Shown in pieces: positions 29,144 to 37,628 of a DNA stretch of 46,394 nucleotides. The DNA is from Gloeocapsa sp. UFS-A4-WI-NPMV-4B04. GTDB taxonomy: Bacteria > Cyanobacteriota > Cyanobacteriia > Cyanobacteriales > Chroococcidiopsidaceae. The translations under genes were made by a program, and so were the position numbers. Under the pieces are notes generated by a model that saw only the letters and a program-made list of their open reading frames with translations, made no database searches and was not told the DNA's origin. Position 1 is the stretch's first letter; each line of letters begins with the position of its first letter. Location: contig JAHHHE010000014.1 in the NCBI GenBank assembly GCA_019359535.1, forward strand, positions 1-46,394, given 5' to 3'.

Positions 29144-30007
29144 TTAAGTTGGTGGTAGTTCTAGAGGAATTGCGCCTAGCAAGCCTTTACGAAAATCAGT
29201 TAATAAGTGCCGTGCTGTGCGTTCAATGTCTCCTTGATTACGGTGTTCAGCCAAAGCGTGTAGATAGTCTTCGCTTGTAAAGCTTGTAGGGTCAAGTTTG
29301 TAACGAGATTGTAAGGGATTTTCTGGTAACAAATTAGCTGCTTTAGCCTCTAGTTGTTTGAGTAAATCAACCAAGGTAGCTGCTACTCGTTGGTTGTCAT
29401 AGGATGCGTCCCCGATATCATCACAGATGGCTAACTTGAGAGCAGCTAATTGATCGCCTAACTTAGCAGGAATTATCCCAGGAGCGTCTAATAACTCTAA
29501 TTGCTCAGAAATTCTAATCCAACGCAGTTGTCTTGTCACACCAGGACGAGCAGCACTTTCTACTACTCGCCGCTTCAACAACCGATTAATTAAGGCTGAT
29601 TTACCGACATTCGGAAAGCCGATAACTACAGCGCGAACTGCACGGGGTAGCATACCGCGATTTTGCCGCCGTTGATTAATTTCTACCCCAGCTTTCAGCG
29701 CCGCCTGTGCTATGGCTAATACACCAACACCCGCCTGAGCATTTGCGAAATAAGGTTCTTCACCCTGCGCTCTAAACCACTTCAGCCACAGTTGCTGCGC
29801 TTGCGGCAAAATCATATCTAGTCGGTTCACCACCAATACCCGTTTCTTGCTACCCACCCATTGAGTAACTTGCGGATGATGAGTTGCTAGAGGAATTCGA
29901 GCATCTCGCACTTCTAAGACAACATCTACAAGCTTTAGCTGTTCTCTCAAAGCTTTCTCAGCTTTGGCGATGTGACCGGGGTACCATTGGATAGGAGGAG
30001 TTGTCAT
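29144..30007 (-). CDS. ylqF: Ribosome biogenesis GTPase YlqF/RbgA
   Basis: I chose the ATG at 30007 (287 residues), which gives the standard TPPIQWYPGHIAKAEKA start. A further ATG lies 9 nt upstream at 30016. The protein is a circularly permuted GTPase: G4 (VVNRLDMI) precedes G1 (GFPNVGKSALI) and G3 (DAPGI). G4 is NRLD where NKxD is usual. RbgA acts in late 50S assembly. Immediately before the start codon lies an 8-mer repeat tract (30021-30088), so the ribosome-binding site is not visible in the usual place. Confidence 0.95.
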   Translation of the reverse strand: MTTPPIQWYPGHIAKAEKALREQLKLVDVVLEVRDARIPLATHHPQVTQWVGSKKRVLVVNRLDMILPQAQQLWLKWFRAQGEEPYFANAQAGVGVLAIAQAALKAGVEINQRRQNRGMLPRAVRAVVIGFPNVGKSALINRLLKRRVVESAARPGVTRQLRWIRISEQLELLDAPGIIPAKLGDQLAALKLAICDDIGDASYDNQRVAATLVDLLKQLEAKAANLLPENPLQSRYKLDPTSFTSEDYLHALAEHRNQGDIERTARHLLTDFRKGLLGAIPLELPPT

Positions 30008-30020
30008 TAGGAGCATTCTT

Positions 30021-30144
30021 AGCAGGGGAGCAGGGGAGATGGGGAGCAGGGGAGCAGGGGAGATGGGGAGCAGGGGAGCAGGGGAGATATATCAATTTTT
30101 ATTCCCTAGTCCCTAACACCTAACACCTAGTCCCTAGCCCCTAG
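30021..30144. repeat. Composite short tandem repeats: AGCAGGGG 8-mers then TCCCTAG 7-mers
   Basis: 30021-30088: AGCAGGGG-AGCAGGGG-AGATGGGG repeated as a 24-bp higher-order unit, 2.7 copies. 30103-30144: six 7-mers (TCCCTAG, TCCCTAA, CACCTAA, CACCTAG, TCCCTAG, CCCCTAG). The left end is 4-13 nt from the ylqF start. The right end is 1 nt from the universal stress protein stop. Confidence 0.9.
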
Positions 30145-30145
30145 T

Positions 30146-30565
30146 TTACGGAACAATCAAAACGGGACAAGGAGATAGATTGATCACGCGGTTAGTGACA
30201 CTATCAGTTAGCCCCTCTTCAGTCAAACCGATGCCTCGGCAGCCCATAATAATTAAATTAGCGCCAATTTCATCAGCAACATCACAAATCACAAAGGCAG
30301 GTTTGCCTTCCCGCTCAATCGTTTCAGCTTGAATCCCTTGCTGAGTAAACAAAGATTTCGCATTTTCTAGCAGTTGAGCAACTGCCTCTGGTGATGACAT
30401 CACCTCTGAACTAGGCGATTCCTCTGAGTCCGCAGTTTCCACTACAGACAGTAGCACTAAGCGACTGCCGTATTTTTGGACAACATCGGTAACTACTTCA
30501 GCCGCTTCTCGTGCATCCCGGCTTTGATCAATCGGAAACAAAACAGTCTTAAACATTTCAGGCAT
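30146..30565 (-). CDS. Universal stress protein (UspA family)
   Basis: The 139-residue single Usp domain has FKTVLFPIDQSRDAREAAEVV, then VICDVADEIGANLIIMGCRGIGL and SPCPVLIVP. The ATP-binding pattern G-X2-G-X9-G-S/T is altered: the third glycine is replaced by Asp (GLTDS), so ATP binding is uncertain. The start could be the second Met (30556), which gives the common MFKTVLFPID opening. It is divergent from pgk with a 79-bp gap. The TAA stop is followed after one base by a heptamer repeat. Confidence 0.92.
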   Translation of the reverse strand: MPEMFKTVLFPIDQSRDAREAAEVVTDVVQKYGSRLVLLSVVETADSEESPSSEVMSSPEAVAQLLENAKSLFTQQGIQAETIEREGKPAFVICDVADEIGANLIIMGCRGIGLTEEGLTDSVTNRVINLSPCPVLIVP

Positions 30566-30644
30566 ATCCGATACCCTAGCTCCGGTAAAATGTGGACGGC
30601 GCTAATTGATTAATTTGAAAAAACGCAATCAGGAGATTGATGCT

Positions 30645-31847
30645 GTGTCCAAAAAAACTTTAGCAAATTTATCGTCGTCCGACTTAGCAGGAAAACGCGC
30701 TTTAGTGCGGGTAGACTTCAATGTGCCTTTAGATGAAGGAGGCAACATCACAGATGATACTCGCATCCGCGCTGCTTTACCTACAATTCAGGATTTAATA
30801 CAGAAGGGCGCAAAAGTTATTCTCGCTTCTCACTTCGGACGACCCAAGGGTGTAGATGATAAACTACGTCTCACTCCGGTTGCCAAGCGCCTCTCAGAAT
30901 TACTGGGTACTGATGTGATCAAGTGCGATGACTGCATCGGTGAAGAAGTGGCAAATAAAGTAGCAGCGATGCCAAATGGAGGTGTGTTGTTGCTGGAAAA
31001 TGTGCGCTTTCACCCAGAGGAAGAGAAAAATGATCCAGAATTCGCTCAACAGCTAGCCGCTAATGCTGATTTGTATGTGAATGATGCTTTTGGGACGGCA
31101 CACCGCGCTCATGCTTCTACTGAGGGCGTGACGCACTACCTGAGTCCTAATGTCGCTGGGTACTTGATTGAAAAAGAACTAGAGTACCTCCAAAACGCAA
31201 TTGAAAATCCTCAACGTCCTTTAGCTGCAATTATTGGTGGCTCTAAGGTTTCCAGTAAGATTGGCGTGATTGAAACGTTGTTGGACAAGTGCGACAAGCT
31301 CCTACTAGGCGGCGGCATGATTTTCACGTTCTATAAAGCTCGTGGTCTAAATGTGGGCAAGTCTTTAGTGGAAGAAGATAAGCTGGAACTCGCAAAGTCG
31401 CTGGAAGCTAAGGCTAAAGAGCGCGGCGTTGATCTGCTATTGCCTACAGATGTGGTAGTCGCTGACAAGTTTGCTGCTGATGCTAATGCTCAAACAGTAA
31501 GTGTTGAAAATATCCCTAATGATGGCATGGGGCTTGATATTGGCCCTGACTCAATCAAAATGTTTCAGGATGCTTTGAAGGATTGCAAGGCAGTGATCTG
31601 GAATGGCCCAATGGGTGTGTTTGAGTTTGATCAATTTGCCAAGGGGACAGAAGCGATCGCCTATTCTCTCGCTGACCTCACTAAGCAAGGCGCTACTACC
31701 ATTATCGGTGGTGGAGACTCTGTAGCAGCCGTAGAAAAGGTAGGCGTAGCTGAACAAATGAGCCACATTTCGACTGGCGGCGGCGCTAGCTTGGAGTTAC
31801 TCGAAGGTAAGGAACTTCCTGGAATTGCGGCGCTTGATAATGCTTAA
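30645..31847 (+). CDS. pgk: Phosphoglycerate kinase
   Basis: I start at GTG 30645, which gives the typical 400-residue protein ([14 protein letters not shown]) with an AGGAG ribosome-binding site about 11 nt before it. A TTG at 30606 would add 13 unconserved residues. Conserved PGK blocks are present: [65 protein letters not shown] and [12 protein letters not shown]. It interconverts 1,3-bisphosphoglycerate and 3-phosphoglycerate in glycolysis and the Calvin cycle. It is monocistronic with a strong terminator. Confidence 0.98.
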   Translation: MSKKTLANLSSSDLAGKRALVRVDFNVPLDEGGNITDDTRIRAALPTIQDLIQKGAKVILASHFGRPKGVDDKLRLTPVAKRLSELLGTDVIKCDDCIGEEVANKVAAMPNGGVLLLENVRFHPEEEKNDPEFAQQLAANADLYVNDAFGTAHRAHASTEGVTHYLSPNVAGYLIEKELEYLQNAIENPQRPLAAIIGGSKVSSKIGVIETLLDKCDKLLLGGGMIFTFYKARGLNVGKSLVEEDKLELAKSLEAKAKERGVDLLLPTDVVVADKFAADANAQTVSVENIPNDGMGLDIGPDSIKMFQDALKDCKAVIWNGPMGVFEFDQFAKGTEAIAYSLADLTKQGATTIIGGGDSVAAVEKVGVAEQMSHISTGGGASLELLEGKELPGIAALDNA

Positions 31848-32315
31848 GCCAAACTAGCAGTAATGCTGTAATTGTTTCATGGGGCGAATATTTCGCCCCT
31901 ACTTTATTTTTAGGGAAGTAGTTTTAACTGCAAAACTTGTAATTTTCATTCTGCTAAAAAAGCACAGTTGCACCCGCGAAGCTTAATCTTAAAATTTAAT
32001 ATATCAAAAAAGTTGAAATTAGTCAACTCCTCAAATAACGTAAATTCGTTAAATTAATGAGAATAATTATTAATAAATTTTGTGCTTAAAATAAATTAAC
32101 ATAAAATATTTAAAACAAAGCATCTGCAAGCCTTGAACATAGCCACAGTAATGCGCTTGCTGAAACAACACTCAAGGAACTGCTGCAATGTACCTTGAGG
32201 TAGAAGCAACTGCTTGAGATAGCAACGTAGGATGCCTTTGAGCTATGAAATTACAAATAGCGTTAGCGATTATCTAAAGTAACGCAATCCAAAAGATAAC
32301 AAGGAGAAATTTTTA
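31848..32315. other. Intergenic region after pgk
   Basis: 468 bp: the pgk terminator at 31881-31907, then AT-rich sequence without a gene. An AAGGAG ribosome-binding site at 32301-32306 serves the next gene. Confidence 0.5.
31881..31907 (+). terminator. Rho-independent terminator of pgk
   Basis: GGGGCGAA-TAT-TTCGCCCC, a perfect 8-bp stem, followed by TACTTTATTTTTA, 33 nt past the stop. Confidence 0.88.
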
Positions 32316-32654
32316 ATGCAACCCATGTTTTTAACTATAAAGCAAGCATTTCGTAAGAGTATTTTGGTTTTGGGTGTAATCGGTTTGCTGATGTCAAGTA
32401 TATTTATTACTCAACCAAGCTATGCAGCAACTCCAAATCAAAAGCTGATTCAGTACGACAACATGGAAATGGAAAGCCAAGCTGCTGATCAAGAAAAGGC
32501 TTACGAAGAACAAATAGAGGCAGAAAAAAACATAGATAAGGTTTACGAAGAAAATCTAAAAGCAGAAAGAAAACAAAATCCAGGTGAGGGGATAGTGGAA
32601 AAAACAGTACAAGGAGCAGGAAAATTAGTTGATAAAGTGACTGGCAAAGAATAG
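32316..32654 (+). CDS. Small exported, highly charged protein of unknown function
   Basis: The 112-residue protein has a clear signal peptide (RKSILVLGVIGLLMSSIF...PSYA, cleavage near residue 37). The Glu/Lys/Gln-rich helical mature part contains two similar segments, EKAYEEQIEAEKN and DKVYEENLKAERK. The tail is GIVEKTVQGAGKLVDKVTGKE. A strong AAGGAG ribosome-binding site sits 9 nt before the ATG. I do not recognise the family. The amphipathic repeats suggest a periplasmic coiled coil or stress protein. Confidence 0.7.
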   Translation: MQPMFLTIKQAFRKSILVLGVIGLLMSSIFITQPSYAATPNQKLIQYDNMEMESQAADQEKAYEEQIEAEKNIDKVYEENLKAERKQNPGEGIVEKTVQGAGKLVDKVTGKE

Positions 32655-32860
32655 AAGTAATACTGTTTAGTTACAGCAATTTTTAGAGTTGAAAAGCGAT
32701 CGCCTAAAAAAATACAAACTTCAGGGTTGAAATTAGAATACTACTTGAAGGCTAGATAGGCGATCGCATACATATATTTAGTAAAAAAATCAGCTTTGTC
32801 AAAATCAATAAACAATAATTTTTGATAATTAATAACTTTGATTTACTCAATAAAATCTAA

Positions 32861-34924
32861 TTAGTTAGGTGAAGGAGCAGCGTTAGATGGCGACGGCTCA
32901 ATTATAGGCGCTGGAGTGGTATCTTCAGCTGAAAGATTGAGTTGATAATCAATAGGATCTGATGCTGTCGAGGCAACGACAAATTCATAGAAACCTTTTT
33001 CTGGCAGTGTTGTTGATAAAGTATGTTCGCCTGAATCTTCAAGTAAGATTTTGCCTGTGGGGGAATATACAGAAAGTAAAACTTTTGGATCTGCTTGCAA
33101 ATCAAGTTTCATCAGTTGATCTTTGGCAAGTCCAGCAATATAAACTTTTCCTTCACCTGGTTTGAGACTACCGCTAACTTGTTTACCAGTAGCCCCTGGA
33201 TCAAACACAATCCTTTCAAAAGCAGTTCCGGTAAGTATGGCATTCAGTTTCTCTTCTGCCAAAGCGTACCAAATTTGAGCGATAGGTTGATTAAGGAAAT
33301 TTTTGCCACGCTGCTGAGGAAATAGCTCAAAAAAGGCGGTATCGGTAAGATCGTATAAAGCACGGCTGCTGACATACCGCTTATTTATTGCTACTTTCCA
33401 CTGATTGCGATCTTTTGCTGTATAAGTACCCAATTGCCGCCGTGCGTCTATCCTTAAAAGCTGCAATTTGTCAAGCAATTCATTTGCTGTTTGATCCCAC
33501 GCTGTGCGTAATTGAGCATCTTCTGGACTACTACTAAGGCTGCGCCCGCGTTGATTAGGATACTTTTCCCAGAAAAATTGATTTACTAGATCAGGAAAGA
33601 AATTATAGTTAATACCTAGTTGTTGAGTGCGATCGCGTAATTGTTGCTTACGATTTTGTTCCTCAGCTGAAAATACAGACGGCGTTTCTACTGGCTGTGA
33701 AGGCGAAATTGTAGGTTGCGGCGTTATTTCTGCTTCAGGAGGCAAAGTAGATTGAGACTGCAACCAGCGATTAGTTACCAACCAGCCAATACCACCTGCA
33801 CCAACTAACAGCAGGAAAACGAGTAATTTTCCTAGAGGAAATCCTCTATTGCTAGCTATACCAGAAGTAGAGGCAATTGTTGGAGGTGGTTGCGATGGGG
33901 AAATTGAACGATGTGGAGAAGGTGCTACAGCTAAGGTTGCTTCTGTCGCAGGGAGAGGAGGTTTTGGAGCATAAACAGGAGTATTATTACCAGTAAGCGC
34001 TTGGAGAACTTGACGGGCGGATTGATAGCGATCGCCTGTAGGTTGAGACAGCATTTTATCTAATACAGCCCCTAGATTTGGACTGAGATTAACTTCGCGC
34101 CGCCAGTTCCAAGTTAAGTTATATTCATCAATCAATTCTTGAGGCTCTTTCCCAGTCAGTAACACCAGTACAGTTGCTGCTAGGGCATATAAATCGCTGT
34201 GGGGATACACTACCCCCATCTGCATCTGTTCATGGGGGGCATATCCTACCTTACCCAGTAAAGTTGCTGGCGTACTAGCACCACTAAGTTGCGAGACAAC
34301 GGTTGCAGCTACTTGTTTAACAGCGCCAAAGTCAATTAGCACTGGTAGATAGTCGGAAGAGCGGAGAATTATATTATCTGGAGAGATGTCGCGGTGAATC
34401 ACTCCGATTGAGTGAATATAGTCCAAGACGGGAAGAATCTGGAGTAGTAGCTGAGTTACTTCTACTTCGTTAAAATACATCCCTTGCTGTCTACGAGTAT
34501 CTAACAAAGCGTGGTAAGTTTTACCTTCAACATAGTCCTGTACTAAAAACAGGTATCCTTTACCGTCTAGATTCACGCGGAATAGTTCGCGGAAGCGCGG
34601 AATTTGCCCATGTTGCAGCTTGTAGAGAACACCTGCTTCGCGTTCAAACAGTTCTTCCGCCTTTGGTAATAAAGAAGTGCTTTGAACTTGAGGGGCAAAT
34701 TCTTTTAAAACGCAATATTCTCTAAAACGATTAATATCTTCGGCTAAATAAGTGCGTCCAAATCCACCCTGTCCTAATTGCTGGATAATACAATAGCGAT
34801 CGCCTAAAATCTGTCCTGGCTGAATACCATTTTGCCCAGCAACAGCTAGTTTCTCCCCGCAATGTAAACAAAAGCGGCTACCAGGGGGATTTTCGTGTCC
34901 TTTAGAGCAATATTGAGGATTCAT
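32861..34924 (-). CDS. Zinc-ribbon Ser/Thr protein kinase with extracytoplasmic PPC domain
   Basis: The 687-residue protein starts with a zinc-ribbon-like segment (C6, C19, C22, with C6-x3-H10). The kinase domain (about 44-310) has glycine loop GQGGFG, K74, catalytic HRDISPDN (D179) and DFG (198-200). A Pro-rich linker precedes one membrane helix (about 367-384). Outside the membrane is a 130-residue domain (about 430-562) shared with the neighbouring kinase, then a PPC-like beta domain (about 572-665). It probably senses an external signal and phosphorylates cytoplasmic targets. HRD is HRDISPDN, with Ser in place of the common Lys (HRDxKPxN), as seen in many cyanobacterial kinases of this class. 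Confidence 0.92.
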   Translation of the reverse strand: MNPQYCSKGHENPPGSRFCLHCGEKLAVAGQNGIQPGQILGDRYCIIQQLGQGGFGRTYLAEDINRFREYCVLKEFAPQVQSTSLLPKAEELFEREAGVLYKLQHGQIPRFRELFRVNLDGKGYLFLVQDYVEGKTYHALLDTRRQQGMYFNEVEVTQLLLQILPVLDYIHSIGVIHRDISPDNIILRSSDYLPVLIDFGAVKQVAATVVSQLSGASTPATLLGKVGYAPHEQMQMGVVYPHSDLYALAATVLVLLTGKEPQELIDEYNLTWNWRREVNLSPNLGAVLDKMLSQPTGDRYQSARQVLQALTGNNTPVYAPKPPLPATEATLAVAPSPHRSISPSQPPPTIASTSGIASNRGFPLGKLLVFLLLVGAGGIGWLVTNRWLQSQSTLPPEAEITPQPTISPSQPVETPSVFSAEEQNRKQQLRDRTQQLGINYNFFPDLVNQFFWEKYPNQRGRSLSSSPEDAQLRTAWDQTANELLDKLQLLRIDARRQLGTYTAKDRNQWKVAINKRYVSSRALYDLTDTAFFELFPQQRGKNFLNQPIAQIWYALAEEKLNAILTGTAFERIVFDPGATGKQVSGSLKPGEGKVYIAGLAKDQLMKLDLQADPKVLLSVYSPTGKILLEDSGEHTLSTTLPEKGFYEFVVASTASDPIDYQLNLSAEDTTPAPIIEPSPSNAAPSPN

Positions 34925-34976
34925 AGCAGGGGTGCAGGGGAGGAAAATAATCTTCCTCTGTTGTTAATAATGATTT

Positions 34977-36590
34977 TCAATTTTCTAGCTGATTAACTTT
35001 ATCGGCGGCGATCGCATACCAAATTTGACCAAATGTTTTTTGGTTTAGTTGCTCACGCGGCTGCTGTGGAAACAATTGATAAAACTTTTGATTTGTTTGT
35101 TCGCGCAGTTGCTCTATCGTATAGCCACTCAGTTGACCAAGGTTCGCTTTTTGCTGCCAGATTTGATAATTTTGTTGACTATAACTGCCTAATTTACGAC
35201 GGGCTGCTGTACTAAGTTTGGCTTGCTTTATTTTATTCAGCAACTCGTCACCAATGTTATACCAATCGGCGCGTAAAGCTGCATCTTCTGGAGTAGGTTT
35301 GAGGCTGCGTCCTTGTAATTCTGGGTGTTTGGTGTGGAATGAATCATCAACTAAAGAAGTAAAAAATCCAGATTTAATTCCTAAAGCTTGTTGGCGACTC
35401 AACAGGTTTTTTGTTTGTGTCGATGTGGGGGAATTATTAGGCTGCACTTTGGGCAATAACTGTGTTGAACTTATTAGTGTCCAAGCATTTATGCCAATGA
35501 ATCCGACTAAGCCCACACCAGCAATTTTGATCGCCCAAGGACGCAGCTGAGCGAAAAGAGGTGTAGGGGTAGTAATAACTTGCGTACTTCCCTTGATGAG
35601 ACTGGAACTTGGATTCTGTTCGGGTTTTTGCCCAACAAAGTTAATAGTACGCATTTGGGAGATATTGGTATTTAGTGATGGCTTAGTGTGCGGTGATTTT
35701 AAGGCTTGCAGAACTTCGTCAGCCGATTGATAGCGATCGCTTGGTTTATAAGCCAACATTTTCTGCAACACTGTTTCTAGTTGCGAATTGACTTTAATTT
35801 CCCGTCGCCATAGCCAAGTTGCCTTAGAAGTGTCATACAGTTCTTGTGGTTCTTTCCCTGTCAATAACACCAGTGCTGTCACCGCTAGAGCGTATAAATC
35901 ACTACTCGGAAACACTTGCCCCTGTCGCATCTGTTCCTCTGGGGCGTATCCATTCTTACCCAACAGTGTAGGAATTTGACCTTGTTGATTAAATTTAGAA
36001 ACAGCAGCTGCTACTTGTTTGACTCCACCAAAATCAATTAGCACTGGTAATTTGTCAGCACGCAAAATCAGATTATCTGGAGATATATCGCGATGAATTA
36101 CTCCAAGTGAGTGGATGTACGATAAAACTGGTAGCAAATTATATATCAGCGCTGTCACATCTGCCTCGCTCAACCGTGCAGACTGTAACAAATCAGCATA
36201 AGTTTGACCTTCTATATAATCTTGCGCCAAAAACAAGTAGACAACTTTGTCTGCTAATTCTGCCTGGAAAAACTCTCGAAATTTTGGCAACTGAGGATGA
36301 GTGAGTTTATGCAGCGCACTAGCTTCGCGTTCAAATAATTCTTTAGCTTTTTGTAAGTCGCAGCTTTCAACTTGCGGTGCAAATTCTTTCAATACACAGC
36401 GCTCATCGAAGCGATGCAAGTCTTCTGCTAAGTATGTCCGCCCAAAACCACCCGCCGCAAGCTGACTAACAATGCGGTAGCGCTTTTCTAGAATATATCC
36501 AGAGGAAAGCCAGAGAGGTTCACCACAATGGATACAAAAGCGGCTTCCTATCTCATTTTCGTGTCTTTGAGCGCAATAAAGTTGCACCAT
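34977..36590 (-). CDS. Zinc-ribbon Ser/Thr protein kinase (paralogue)
   Basis: I start at the ATG 36590 (537 residues), because it restores the C6/C19/C22 zinc-ribbon spacing of the neighbour. A TTG at 36623 would add 11 residues. The kinase domain has AAGGFGRTYLAED, VLKEF, HRDISPDN and DFGGVKQ. A single membrane helix (IKIAGVGLVGFIGINAWTLI) is followed by the same 130-residue extracytoplasmic domain (GFFTSLV...PEDAALRADW...FGQIWYAIAADK). The protein ends there, without the PPC module. It lies 52 bp upstream of its paralogue, a tandem duplication and likely operon. Confidence 0.92.
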   Translation of the reverse strand: MVQLYCAQRHENEIGSRFCIHCGEPLWLSSGYILEKRYRIVSQLAAGGFGRTYLAEDLHRFDERCVLKEFAPQVESCDLQKAKELFEREASALHKLTHPQLPKFREFFQAELADKVVYLFLAQDYIEGQTYADLLQSARLSEADVTALIYNLLPVLSYIHSLGVIHRDISPDNLILRADKLPVLIDFGGVKQVAAAVSKFNQQGQIPTLLGKNGYAPEEQMRQGQVFPSSDLYALAVTALVLLTGKEPQELYDTSKATWLWRREIKVNSQLETVLQKMLAYKPSDRYQSADEVLQALKSPHTKPSLNTNISQMRTINFVGQKPEQNPSSSLIKGSTQVITTPTPLFAQLRPWAIKIAGVGLVGFIGINAWTLISSTQLLPKVQPNNSPTSTQTKNLLSRQQALGIKSGFFTSLVDDSFHTKHPELQGRSLKPTPEDAALRADWYNIGDELLNKIKQAKLSTAARRKLGSYSQQNYQIWQQKANLGQLSGYTIEQLREQTNQKFYQLFPQQPREQLNQKTFGQIWYAIAADKVNQLEN

Positions 36591-36923
36591 ATTGAAAGTT
36601 GAATTAACTCTATTTTGGAGCAATTACACACAAGAGTAAACTTCCAGTATGGTATATCGTAATCTTTCACCGCAGCAGAATTGAGGAGACACAATCGCTA
36701 GTGTCACGCGAAAAGTAGTGAGGAGTGAGGAGCGAAGAGTGAGTAGTGAGTAGTGAGTAGTGTAAAAATATAAAAGTAGGGGTGTAGAATAAAAGCGGCG
36801 TTTTATCTCTCGGACTGCGTGTCTTTGCAGGAATAAATCCGCTCTATTTCCAACGTTATCTTCAAGACAGTTTTCCACTACTGACTCTTAACTTTTCACT
36901 ACTCACTATTCACTCTTCACTAC
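36591..36923. other. Repeat-rich interval between kinase and tenA
   Basis: 333 bp with no gene. It is flanked by two heptamer repeat tracts of opposite polarity (36715-36762 and 36895-36928). Confidence 0.55.
36715..36762. repeat. GTAGTGA heptamer tandem repeat
   Basis: Seven nearly identical units in order: GTAGTGA, GGAGTGA, GGAGCGA, AGAGTGA, GTAGTGA, GTAGTGA, GTAGTG. Confidence 0.9.
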
Positions 36924-36928
36924 TCATC
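36895..36928. repeat. TCACTAC heptamer tandem repeat, inverted relative to 36715-36762
   Basis: TCACTAC, TCACTAT, TCACTCT, TCACTAC and TCATCC, complementary to the tract 135 bp away. It overlaps the TGA stop of tenA. Confidence 0.85.
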
Positions 36929-37547
36929 CTCCGCCCCATGCTGCCTGAAAAAAGTCTCGTTCACATAACATGGCATAGCGGTAAATTGAGTGTACTTGCG
37001 GTGTAGCGCTTGTGTAACGCTCCGCCAAAGTTTCTAATTGTTGAGCTAGCTGTTCAAACTCTGCGCTACTGTAAGTGCGAATCCAGTCTGCATAATGGTG
37101 GTTTAGAACTCCAGCCAAAGCAAGTTGTTGCCCCAAAAAGGCATAAAGACGCATACAAGGAGACATAGCGGCAGTTGTTAAACCTATATCACTACCCCAC
37201 GCAGTAGCCAGCAGAAAGTCTGTATAACGGCGTGTAGCTGGCTGTGGTTGAACAGAACTTAAGTCAACTTCCCAGGCTGCGGCATACGCTTGATGCAGCC
37301 GAAGTTCTGCTAATACGCTACCTGCGAGGTTGTGGAAAATACCAAATCCTTCCCAATCGGGTGTTTTAGCAGCTACTACGCTATATGCGCGGGCAAATGC
37401 TTCTAGAAAAAAGGCATCTTGTCCCACATAATAGGTAAATTTTTTCCGCTCAAGTGTACCGTCAGCAATACCTTGCACAAAAGGATGTTTTAGACAAGCT
37501 TGTGCTAAATCTTGATTTGCTTGCCATAATTCACCGGATATAGTCAA
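36924..37547 (-). CDS. tenA: TenA-family thiaminase II / aminopyrimidine aminohydrolase
   Basis: The 207-residue helical-bundle protein belongs to the TenA_C subgroup. D44 (GQDAFF) and the catalytic-type C131 (MSPCMRLYAFLG) are present, with E196 (LCERDFF) at the position of the C-terminal glutamate. TenA salvages thiamin breakdown products by releasing HMP or hydrolysing aminopyrimidines in the cytoplasm. It is not near thi genes or a recognised TPP riboswitch. The stop TGA coincides with the edge of a heptamer repeat. Confidence 0.9.
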   Translation of the reverse strand: MTISGELWQANQDLAQACLKHPFVQGIADGTLERKKFTYYVGQDAFFLEAFARAYSVVAAKTPDWEGFGIFHNLAGSVLAELRLHQAYAAAWEVDLSSVQPQPATRRYTDFLLATAWGSDIGLTTAAMSPCMRLYAFLGQQLALAGVLNHHYADWIRTYSSAEFEQLAQQLETLAERYTSATPQVHSIYRYAMLCERDFFQAAWGGG

Positions 37548-37628
37548 AGTTTTTCTCTATAAATAAATCTAATCAGTTGGAACCAATTTTCTGCACTTTT
37601 GACGCTTGCCTTTGAAGTTGTGGTGCAA

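Noticed and set aside
32902-33325. Small frames inside the first kinase gene
   Set aside because: They are shadow frames of a well-supported coding sequence.
36624-36878. 84-codon minus-strand frame upstream of the second kinase
   Set aside because: It reads through the heptamer repeat (giving YSLLTLRSSLLTTF) and has no conserved features.
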